Shown here piece after piece: positions 57,361-64,000 of a stretch of DNA of 64,000 nucleotides (position 1 is the first letter of the stretch; each line of letters opens with the position of its first letter). Made by a program: the position numbers and the translations under genes. Location of the stretch: positions 548,501 through 612,500 of the forward strand of contig CANKZQ010000001.1 in the NCBI GenBank assembly GCA_947488345.1, read 5' to 3'. The stretch comes from an uncultured Flavobacteriaceae bacterium. GTDB lineage: Bacteria > Bacteroidota > Bacteroidia > Flavobacteriales > Flavobacteriaceae. The notes under the pieces were generated by a model. The model had not been told where the DNA came from and did no database searches. It saw only the letters and a list, made by a program, of their open reading frames with translations.

Positions 57361-58629
57361 TTATTCGTATTTCTTAAAAATGACGCAAGCATTCACATCT
57401 CCAAATCCAAAACTTGCTTTGGCCACTATATTTATGTCTTTATTCAATATCTTCGACGGTATACAATCAGTATCGATAAGTTCTGTTATCGCCGGATGTA
57501 TATCTTCACAATTAATAGACGGAAAAATAAAACTTTCTTTCAATTGCAAGACAGCTGCAACACTTTCTATAGATCCGGCAGCAGCTAAACAATGACCAAC
57601 CATTGACTTCAACGAATTTATATACGGGAAATTTTTTCCTTTTCTATTGAGTGCCATGGCCCAATTTTCAATCTCGACAGGATCCTTAATAGTTGCTGTT
57701 AAATGACCATTAATCACATCGATATCATTGGTAGAAATTCCTGCTTCTTTTATAGCTTCTTTTATACATTTTTGAACTGCTTTGGCATTGGGTGCTGTCA
57801 TGGTTCCTCCATCACGTTGACCACCAGAGTTTAGTGCACCTCCTAAAACTTCGGCATAAATTGTCGCACCTCTTTCGATGGCACTTTCTAAAGATTCTAA
57901 TACCATTGCTCCCGCTCCACTCCCGGGTACAAATCCAGATGCGGTTTCACTCATAGGTCGGGAACCTTTTTCTGGACTGTCATTATGCTTATAGGTCATA
58001 ACGCGCATGGCATCGAAACCGCCCCACAAATAAGCCCCATGATCGCTACAGCTACCTACCAACATTCGTTTCGCTTTACCTGCCTGTATCCGCTCAGCAC
58101 CCATTAGAATAGCTTCCGTTCCTGTAGAACATGCCGAAGAGTTTGTTGTAACTTGATTTCCCAAACCCAAAATACCCCCTAAATAAGCACTTATACCACT
58201 CGCCATTGTTTGTACGACTACAGTGCTCCCTAAGCGTTTTACTTTTTTGTCATCTAATTTATAAATGGCTTCCCTAAACTTTTCTACGCCCGAAGTTCCT
58301 GTGCCGAATACGGTTCCACTATCAAAATCTAAGTCATCTTTATGTATGGTTAAACCAGCATCTTTCCATGCGTCCATACCGGCTATACAACCATATAAGA
58401 TGCCAGAACTATTGAAATTTCGCAATTGCAAATCGGTGAAATATTGCCGCTTTAAGTCTTCTGAAATAGATGGAATTCCACCTATACAACAGGAAAAATT
58501 AAGGTCTTTCAATTCTTGATAAAATCGAATACCTGATGTTCCTTTTTTAATGGCCTCAGTAAAATCGGTGAGTCCCACCCCATTTGGCGAAACAACTCCC
58601 ATGCCTGTAATAACAACTCTATTTTTCAT
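57361..58629 (-). CDS. Beta-ketoacyl-ACP synthase (KAS I/II type)
   Basis: The 422-residue thiolase-fold enzyme has catalytic Cys167 in NSSACSTGTEA, His309 in INGHLTATIKDP and Lys341/His346 in KSMVGHCLAA. In typical FabF/FabB proteins the first His motif is HGT; here it is HLT, next to the active site. It condenses acyl groups with malonyl-ACP. Being separate from the housekeeping fabF, it is likely specialised for the chain used by the type III synthase. Its start overlaps the dehydratase gene by 11 bp. Confidence 0.93.
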   Translation of the reverse strand: MKNRVVITGMGVVSPNGVGLTDFTEAIKKGTSGIRFYQELKDLNFSCCIGGIPSISEDLKRQYFTDLQLRNFNSSGILYGCIAGMDAWKDAGLTIHKDDLDFDSGTVFGTGTSGVEKFREAIYKLDDKKVKRLGSTVVVQTMASGISAYLGGILGLGNQVTTNSSACSTGTEAILMGAERIQAGKAKRMLVGSCSDHGAYLWGGFDAMRVMTYKHNDSPEKGSRPMSETASGFVPGSGAGAMVLESLESAIERGATIYAEVLGGALNSGGQRDGGTMTAPNAKAVQKCIKEAIKEAGISTNDIDVINGHLTATIKDPVEIENWAMALNRKGKNFPYINSLKSMVGHCLAAAGSIESVAAVLQLKESFIFPSINCEDIHPAITELIDTDCIPSKILNKDINIVAKASFGFGDVNACVIFKKYE

Positions 58630-59059
58630 TGATCATTCCTGAAATAAAACCTCTGCATACTAATTGATCTTGGGCGTTAAATAATTGTACTTTACATTTC
58701 AGTTTATTGAATCTGAAATATTCTTTTTCAGAAATGACCGTCACTTGTTCTCCAGGATACACCGGCACATAAAAATCTATGGCACTCGATGTTAAAGCAA
58801 CCTGCGGAGCTCTATTCGATTTTTTATTATTTCTCGTTAAATAAATTCCCAAACAAACTGCGCCTATCTGCGCCATTGTTTCCGTTAAAATAACTCCCGG
58901 TGTTACGGGATGATCTTTAAAATGACCCTTATAAAAATAGGCGTCTTCTTTGAAGGTATATTCTCCAGTGATCCCATCTTCGCTTATAGCCGTTAACGTA
59001 TCTACGAACAAAAAAGGTGCTTGATAAGGTAATACTGCGATGATCTGTGCTGCGGTCAT
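58619..59059 (-). CDS. 3-hydroxyacyl-ACP dehydratase, FabZ-like
   Basis: The 146-residue hotdog-fold protein has catalytic His46 in GHFKDHPVTPG and Glu60 in TETMAQ, 14 residues apart as in FabZ. It dehydrates 3-hydroxyacyl-ACP to the trans-2-enoyl form. It overlaps the ketosynthase and lies 70 bp after the SDR gene; that gap contains a short repeat remnant. Confidence 0.92.
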   Translation of the reverse strand: MTAAQIIAVLPYQAPFLFVDTLTAISEDGITGEYTFKEDAYFYKGHFKDHPVTPGVILTETMAQIGAVCLGIYLTRNNKKSNRAPQVALTSSAIDFYVPVYPGEQVTVISEKEYFRFNKLKCKVQLFNAQDQLVCRGFISGMINEK

Positions 59060-59090
59060 GTTTACTATTCTTTCTTTTTAAGCATCGACC

Positions 59091-59112
59091 TTTCAACTAC
59101 GCTCAAGGTGAT
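59091..59112. repeat. Remnant of a common short intergenic repeat
   Basis: TTTCAACTACGCTCAAGGTG resembles the widespread repeat TTCGACTACGCTCAG-. It is in the only sizeable gap inside the operon. Assignment is from memory. Confidence 0.35.
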
Positions 59113-59129
59113 ATTCGCTCTTATTAATT

Positions 59130-59927
59130 TCAACTTATATGCTCTCCCCCATCAACCGGAATAATGCATCCGTTAATCCATGCTGCTTCATCTTTACTCA
59201 ATAAATACACAACATCGGCCACATTTTCGGGTAATGTTAAACGTTTAAACGGATTTCTTTTTAACGAATGGTCGATAATATCTTGACTTCCTGGAATTGC
59301 TCTTAACGAAGATGTATCAGTCACACCAGCTTGGATACAATTCGCTCGTAAACCATATTTAGCGAATTCTAGCGCAATATTTCTTGTTATGGCTTCTAAC
59401 GTTACTTTTGCCGCAGAAACAGCAGCATAATTCGGCCAGGCTTTCGAATTACCTTCACTGGTAAAACTAACAAGACGTGCATCATCGGCAAAAAGTTCCT
59501 GATCAAATAATGTCTTGGTCCAATCATATAAACTAATGGCCATAGCGTCTATGGTTAAATGAAAATCATCATTTTTTAACACAGGTTTATCTATTGCCAC
59601 CATAGGTTTTAAATTTCCTTTAGCCACACTATGAACCAAAGTTCGTATACGTCCTTTTTCTCCTAATTCTTTTCGAAGAGTGTTTACCACTTCTTGTCGC
59701 TCTTCTCTCTTAAAGGCATTCACATTATAGGATAAAAACGCCACACCGAGTTTCTTAATTTGATTAAAATTTTCATAGATGTTTGGCAACTCTGACTTTC
59801 GATTGCGATGTACAATACAAATATTCATTCCATGTTCGGCAAGTTTCTTTGCTGTTGCCAATCCTAAACCACTAGAGCCGCCCAGAATAAGTGCCCAATA
59901 ATTATGATGTTGAAATTCTCTTACCAT
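59130..59927 (-). CDS. SDR-family enoyl-ACP reductase-like protein (FabI/FabL type)
   Basis: The 265-residue Rossmann protein has GGSSGLGLATA for cofactor binding and the catalytic pair Tyr167-x6-Lys174, the spacing of enoyl-ACP reductases rather than the Tyr-x3-Lys of ketoreductases. RANCIQAGVTDTSS also fits FabI/FabL. It would saturate the enoyl chain made by the operon's dehydratase. The operon has no obvious ketoreductase, so the general FabG would have to supply that step. Overlaps the type III synthase gene by 7 bp. Confidence 0.85.
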   Translation of the reverse strand: MVREFQHHNYWALILGGSSGLGLATAKKLAEHGMNICIVHRNRKSELPNIYENFNQIKKLGVAFLSYNVNAFKREERQEVVNTLRKELGEKGRIRTLVHSVAKGNLKPMVAIDKPVLKNDDFHLTIDAMAISLYDWTKTLFDQELFADDARLVSFTSEGNSKAWPNYAAVSAAKVTLEAITRNIALEFAKYGLRANCIQAGVTDTSSLRAIPGSQDIIDHSLKRNPFKRLTLPENVADVVYLLSKDEAAWINGCIIPVDGGEHIS

Positions 59928-60973
59928 CTTAATAAAATTCGTTGCGCCGAGAATCCTGGTCCGAAGCTCAACATTAAACCAGTATCGCCTTTCGGTAAAT
60001 CTTTATCTAAAAAACGTTCCAAGACATAGAGTACCGTGGCGCTAGACATGTTCCCGTACAATTTAAGAACTTCTTTAGTATCATCAATGTTTTTTCCGAG
60101 AGCACCAAACAAATCTTCTACTGTTTGCACTATTTTTTTTCCTCCAGGATGAAAAATAAGATGATCTACTTCTTCAATAGTCATTGCATTTTTTTCGAGA
60201 AATGGATGTACAATCTTAGGAAAATGATCCGCGATCGTTTGAGGCACCGACTGGTCTAAAATCATTTGTAGCCCTGTATTGACCAATTTAAACCCCATCA
60301 TATGTTCGGCATTGTAAAAATGATACATTGCTTCATCTAAAATTTCAGGTCCTTCTGCCTCTTCATAAGATGACAAAATAACGCTCGCCGCCCCATCTCC
60401 GAAAATGGCTGCGCTGACAATATTCACCATTGAAAAATCTTCTAACTGAAACGTCGCTGTAGGTGACTCGACTGCAATTACAGCGGCTCTTTTATTAGGA
60501 TTCGCCTTTAAAAAATTTTTGGCATAAATCATTCCTGAAACACCTGCAGCACATCCCATTTCTGTCACCGGCAAACGCACAATATCTTGTTTCATCTCAA
60601 GATTATTGATTAAATAAGCATCCAGCGACGGAATCATAATCCCGGTACAGCTTACGGTGATAATATAATCAATATCGGTAGGTTTTAAAGCCGCTTTACT
60701 GAGTGATTTTTTCAATGCATTTTCGGCCAAGACAATTGATTCTCGAACATAAATATCGTTTTTCTCTTCAAAGGAAGTGTTCAAAAATACTTCATGGGCA
60801 TCCATAATAGAATAGCGTCTATCTACAGCAGCATTTTCAAAAATTTTCATCACTTTTCGCTGAAAACGTTCTTCCTGACCCGTCAACCAAAGCTTTAAAT
60901 ACGGCAGTATTTCTTGGGTAGTACGGGTATATTGTGGCAGTTGTTTAGCGACTGATACGATCTTAACACTCAT
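59921..60973 (-). CDS. Type III polyketide synthase
   Basis: The 350-residue thiolase-fold homodimeric-type synthase has the catalytic triad Cys141 (TEMGCAAGV), His275 (FHPGGKK) and Asn308 (YGNMSSAT), plus FGDGA (191-195) and the C-terminal FGPGFSAQ. These enzymes extend a starter acyl-CoA or acyl-ACP with malonyl-CoA and cyclise it to resorcinols or pyrones. With adjacent chain-building enzymes, a long fatty starter is likely, as for alkylresorcinol synthases; product inferred. It overlaps the SDR gene and is 3 bp from a methyltransferase. Confidence 0.95.
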   Translation of the reverse strand: MSVKIVSVAKQLPQYTRTTQEILPYLKLWLTGQEERFQRKVMKIFENAAVDRRYSIMDAHEVFLNTSFEEKNDIYVRESIVLAENALKKSLSKAALKPTDIDYIITVSCTGIMIPSLDAYLINNLEMKQDIVRLPVTEMGCAAGVSGMIYAKNFLKANPNKRAAVIAVESPTATFQLEDFSMVNIVSAAIFGDGAASVILSSYEEAEGPEILDEAMYHFYNAEHMMGFKLVNTGLQMILDQSVPQTIADHFPKIVHPFLEKNAMTIEEVDHLIFHPGGKKIVQTVEDLFGALGKNIDDTKEVLKLYGNMSSATVLYVLERFLDKDLPKGDTGLMLSFGPGFSAQRILLRW

Positions 60974-60976
60974 TCA

Positions 60977-61684
60977 TTATTGTATTATCCATTGATATCG
61001 AAAAGCCCATTTCCAAGCTATTTGACTTTTAACATTTAATTCTTTTGAGATTTTTACCAACTCTTCTTTTTTGAATCCTCTTAAAATTGAAGTCAATCCG
61101 TCTTGCTTCACCATTTCATTTGAGATAGTACTGCTCAACAATTTAAATAAATAATAGGCCATCGCATGACGATGCAAATCATTAACAACAATACCGAGTT
61201 TCGCATTCTCTTTGAGCATCCATAAAAGATCAATTAATTGTTTTCCTTTAAAATGATGTATAAATAATGTTGCTAAGACAATATCATAAGACATTTCTTT
61301 AAAATCTTGCGAAAAAACGTCTTGATGAAGATAACTAATTTCAGGGTATTTCTGAGATAATTTTTTAGCGTATTCTACGGTGTGTACATTGGCATCCACC
61401 CCGATCAGATTAAAAATATATCCTTTTCTTCTTCCATAATCGGCCACCTTTCTCAGCATATCTCCGCCTCCACATCCTAAATCTATTATAGTCAATGGTT
61501 TACTCAGTGTATGTTTCTCAAGCAATTTTTTTATTCCGTTAATGGTGATGGCATTTCCTCCTAACCATTTATTGATTATCGCAAGCTGATCTAAGGTTTT
61601 GAGTAATACCTCTCCACTCATAGAAAGGTCATCCATAATTTCGATGGTATTACTTCTTTCTTTCGTATCAACTAAAAATCTCAT
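60977..61684 (-). CDS. Class I SAM-dependent methyltransferase (MT-A) of the polyketide operon
   Basis: The 235-residue protein has motif I IIDLGCGGGDM at residues 66-76 and ends WKWAFRYQWIIQ. It is a paralogue of the enzyme at 56355-57050. In the streptomycete phenolic-lipid operon a methyltransferase likewise follows the type III synthase and methylates the ring oxygen; the same order suggests that role here. It overlaps the FAD oxidoreductase gene by 4 bp. Confidence 0.9.
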   Translation of the reverse strand: MRFLVDTKERSNTIEIMDDLSMSGEVLLKTLDQLAIINKWLGGNAITINGIKKLLEKHTLSKPLTIIDLGCGGGDMLRKVADYGRRKGYIFNLIGVDANVHTVEYAKKLSQKYPEISYLHQDVFSQDFKEMSYDIVLATLFIHHFKGKQLIDLLWMLKENAKLGIVVNDLHRHAMAYYLFKLLSSTISNEMVKQDGLTSILRGFKKEELVKISKELNVKSQIAWKWAFRYQWIIQ

Positions 61685-62817
61685 ATCGCTAGCATTGGTT
61701 TACCATGTGTTTCTGAAATAATTTTAGGAAGCATCTTAGGGAAACCCTTAAGACCAACCAAGGCCAGTTCTGAAAAATGTTTCATGTTAAATAGTGACGC
61801 AGCAACATGACCAACTGTTAACCTTCTTTTAAATTCATTATCCCATGCTGTCTTATAGCTATTTTCAAGCTCCTCTCTCGTAACGTGTTCTTCTTCAAAA
61901 TAAGCGATAGTCAACTCAGAAACCAACTGTGCGCTTCGAATTGCCATGCTCATTCCATTACCACATAGCGGGTGAATCATACCTGCAGAATCACCACACA
62001 TTAATAAGTGATTCTCTACAGGATTTTTTTTTGAAAATGAAATTTGACTAATCGTTAAAGGTTTCTCAAATAAGGGTTCAGTGTTTTTAAAAATATCTTT
62101 TAAATAGTGATTCTTAAAGACTACTTTCTCTTGAAATTGTTGAATATTCTTAAATTTTTTAAATGATTTATAACTAGAAATATAACACAGGTTTATCACG
62201 TCGTTCTCAACTTTTGAAACCCCACAATATCCGCCATTAAAATTGTGAAGGGCTACTAAATCTGAAGGAAAATCACCTTTAACATGTGTTTTTACCGCCA
62301 TGTAGGGAGAGGTATTCTTGATAAAACTTCTATTCAGTTTTTTATCGATAGCATCTCGTTTTCCATAAGCACCGATCACTACTTCGGCCGTAAACTGCTG
62401 CTTGTTCTTCGTAAACACACGAAAAAAATCATTGGAAAAATCAATGGTTTGGACGGTATCATTCAATATAGAAACTTCATTTTCCTGAGCTTTCTTTGCC
62501 AGAGCTGCATCTAGGGCATACCGACTAATGCCAAAACCCCCTAGGGATAATTTAGCTTCAATTGTGTTGCTTTTAGGTGTACTCAATAAGAATTTATTAA
62601 TTTTTTGAGCGCCTAGTTCAAAAGGTTGCACACCTAAAGAGATCAAGTAGGGCAATACTTCATTTGATATATATTCGCCACATACTTTGTGTTTAGGGTA
62701 TTCATTTTTTTCGATTAACAATACTTTTACATTGGCCTTCGAAAGATGTATAGCACTTGTCAAACCTGCCAATCCGCCGCCTATAATGAGTACATCAACA
62801 TCTGTTTTTTCTTTCAA
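61681..62817 (-). CDS. FAD-dependent oxidoreductase (geranylgeranyl reductase / phenol hydroxylase fold)
   Basis: The 378-residue protein has the FAD dinucleotide motif IIGGGLAGLTSAIHLSKA at 11-28, KHKVCGEYIS at 42-51 and the second FAD motif MCGDSAGMIHPLCGNGMSMA near 275. The fold covers both aromatic hydroxylases and geranylgeranyl reductases; CGEYIS is close to the latter. It may hydroxylate the phenolic ring or reduce double bonds in the chain. It sits between the YceI gene (4 bp gap) and MT-A (4 bp overlap). Confidence 0.9.
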   Translation of the reverse strand: MKEKTDVDVLIIGGGLAGLTSAIHLSKANVKVLLIEKNEYPKHKVCGEYISNEVLPYLISLGVQPFELGAQKINKFLLSTPKSNTIEAKLSLGGFGISRYALDAALAKKAQENEVSILNDTVQTIDFSNDFFRVFTKNKQQFTAEVVIGAYGKRDAIDKKLNRSFIKNTSPYMAVKTHVKGDFPSDLVALHNFNGGYCGVSKVENDVINLCYISSYKSFKKFKNIQQFQEKVVFKNHYLKDIFKNTEPLFEKPLTISQISFSKKNPVENHLLMCGDSAGMIHPLCGNGMSMAIRSAQLVSELTIAYFEEEHVTREELENSYKTAWDNEFKRRLTVGHVAASLFNMKHFSELALVGLKGFPKMLPKIISETHGKPMLAI

Positions 62818-62821
62818 TACA

Positions 62822-63358
62822 CTATTTTTTTACAGTATGTTTCACATTAATTTTCACAGTATTCGATAGGACCCAACTACTCCCCCCTACACCATAATCT
62901 CTTCTGTTTAATTCAAAATTAGCCTCTACTGATAAAGACTCATCAGTATCACGTATGACCAAGGGTATGACTACCTTTTTACTCTTTTTCTTGATCGTTA
63001 AGGTACCTGTCAATTTATATGTATTGGCTGTAACCCTCTCAATCTTTGTGGAGACTAACTTCATTTGTTTATGATTATTTTCATCAAAATAATCACTTTC
63101 CAATAAGTGTTTGTCTCTTTTGTTATTATTCGTACTAATTGAATTTATGGTAATGACAGCATTAATATAACTGTTATCCAAATCATGTTCATCAAAATTA
63201 CTTGTGACGGAAGCTTGACTAAAACTACCCTTTACATATACTCCAATATTCTTAATCTTAAAGTCGACCGTTGTCTTTGTTGTATTTTGAGCGATTACTG
63301 TAGTGCTCAAAAAAAATAAACCTATGCATATAGTTGCACTAATAAAATTTCTTATCAT
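62822..63358 (-). CDS. YceI family lipid-binding protein
   Basis: The 178-residue protein has a signal peptide ending TTVIAQ and the YceI lipocalin-like barrel: VDFKIKNIGVYVKGSFSQA, ESDYFDENNHKQMKLVSTKI and the C-terminal FELNRRDYGVGGSSWVLSNTVKINV. YceI proteins bind long isoprenoid or fatty chains in the periplasm. Its place directly before the FAD enzyme and type III synthase suggests it binds or moves the lipid product; inferred. Confidence 0.92.
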   Translation of the reverse strand: MIRNFISATICIGLFFLSTTVIAQNTTKTTVDFKIKNIGVYVKGSFSQASVTSNFDEHDLDNSYINAVITINSISTNNNKRDKHLLESDYFDENNHKQMKLVSTKIERVTANTYKLTGTLTIKKKSKKVVIPLVIRDTDESLSVEANFELNRRDYGVGGSSWVLSNTVKINVKHTVKK

Positions 63359-63375
63359 CCTTTATTTTAGTCTTA

Positions 63376-64000
63376 TTAATTTTTAGTCATCATTTCAGCT
63401 AATTCCTTACCAATATAAGTACCTATTGCAACTCCCATGCCACCTAAGCGCACACCGCAAGCCACATTGTCACTCAACAACTTTACTATAGCTTTCTTTT
63501 TGTTACCTATACCCATGATCCCACTCCAGCAGTAATCAATCTCAAAACTAGTCTCTGGTAAAATAGTAGTCTTTAACAACTCTTTGAGTTTATTTTGCAC
63601 TAGATTCGTTACTCCAAACTCAGTAGTTTCTTCAGTATCGAAATCTAAATTTCTACCTCCACCTAACAAAATTCTATCATCGATATTTCTAAAATAATAG
63701 TAACCTTGATCTAAATGAAATGTTCCTTTGATAGCTAAATTCTTAATTGGTTTAGTAATCAAAACTTGCGCCCGTGCAGGTCTAACTTTATGTTTCAAAA
63801 TTTGATTCGAAAAACCATTCGTAGCGATCAATAATTTATCAGTTGAAAACTCACACATATTGCAATGTACATGCACAGAATTCTGCTGATCAGTATAATT
63901 TTCAACTTTACAATTATTGACTATACGCACACCTAAAGACTGGGCCTTTTTTAATAATTCGGTCATCATTTTACCTGTATCTAATTGACCTTCAAATCGA
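63376..64000 (-). CDS. FAD-dependent oxidoreductase, DadA-like (5' part outside window)
   Basis: The open frame continues past 64000 (residues RFEGQLDTGKMMTELL at the edge), so only the C-terminal 207 residues or so are present. CKVENY...KLLIATNGFSNQIL, RARAQVLITKPI and GYYYFRNIDDRILLGGGRN mark the DAO/DadA family of amine-oxidising flavoproteins; the tail GVRLGGMGVAIGTYIGKELAEMM binds FAD. It ends 17 bp before the YceI gene and may belong to the polyketide operon or merely precede it. Confidence 0.88.
   Translation of the reverse strand, partial: RFEGQLDTGKMMTELLKKAQSLGVRIVNNCKVENYTDQQNSVHVHCNMCEFSTDKLLIATNGFSNQILKHKVRPARAQVLITKPIKNLAIKGTFHLDQGYYYFRNIDDRILLGGGRNLDFDTEETTEFGVTNLVQNKLKELLKTTILPETSFEIDYCWSGIMGIGNKKKAIVKLLSDNVACGVRLGGMGVAIGTYIGKELAEMMTKN

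Noticed and set aside
55339-63358. Flexirubin/dialkylresorcinol (darA/darB) cluster
   Set aside because: The central enzyme has the type III Cys-His-Asn triad. I see no tyrosine ammonia-lyase, no DarB-type ketosynthase pair and no aryl-polyene set, although the product class may be related.

Overview
The window looks like a chromosomal segment of a low-GC marine member of the Flavobacteriaceae (Bacteroidota). Evidence: AT-rich DNA; many promoters of the Bacteroidota type (TTG, about 19 bp, TAnnTTTG); two secreted proteins with type IX secretion (T9SS) tails; many lipoproteins; a TonB receptor/DUF4249 pair; monomeric NADP-isocitrate dehydrogenase; and flavobacterial families such as DUF2490, DUF4249 and an N-terminally extended GAPDH. 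The genus cannot be fixed. I see no tRNA, rRNA, CRISPR, prophage or intact insertion sequence.

Layout. 0-9.6 kb: a truncated serine-palmitoyltransferase-like gene, a cysteine-synthase-family enzyme, an oligopeptidase B-like lipoprotein, YbaB, three tandem YhhN/TMEM86-family membrane proteins behind ligA, and two small lipoproteins. 9.6-16.9 kb: GAPDH, an HtrA protease, and a dapF-GNAT-mltG-DUF2279 run followed by a lysozyme-like protein. 16.9-28 kb: an RsmI-like methyltransferase, a T9SS-exported sugar dehydrogenase, a phosphatase and dnaA on one strand; then thioesterase, YigZ, ribD, GNAT-prmC, cold-shock protein, esterase, CAP protein, trmD and rplS. A 0.9-kb gene-free stretch follows, with hairpins and a candidate small RNA. 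29-37 kb: icd, a TonB receptor with DUF4249 lipoprotein, and murQ-small membrane protein-ATP-grasp. 37.5-43.6 kb: an inorganic-carbon island of two SulP transporters, a beta-carbonic anhydrase, a universal stress protein and a DUF2490 protein. 43.8-54.8 kb: a repeat-rich secreted protein behind a sigma-54-like promoter, a flippase and a MATE transporter, lpdA, a prolyl oligopeptidase, an orphan ABC ATPase and a zinc metalloprotease.

54.9-64 kb: a long, tightly packed minus-strand operon containing a type III polyketide synthase (Cys-His-Asn triad visible), dedicated fatty-acid-synthase-like enzymes (ketosynthase, dehydratase, enoyl reductase-like SDR, acyl carrier protein), a phosphopantetheinyl transferase, two paralogous methyltransferases, a FAD oxidoreductase and a YceI-type lipid-binding protein. 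The simplest reading is a pathway that builds a particular acyl chain on its own carrier protein, extends it with the type III synthase to a phenolic or pyrone lipid, then methylates and oxidises it. I know of no characterised product for this gene set. It is the best candidate for an undescribed system here.

Smaller items of interest are a probable L19 autoregulatory leader, near-leaderless promoters at several housekeeping genes, a palindrome found twice in the same reading frame of two unrelated genes, and remnants of common short intergenic repeats.
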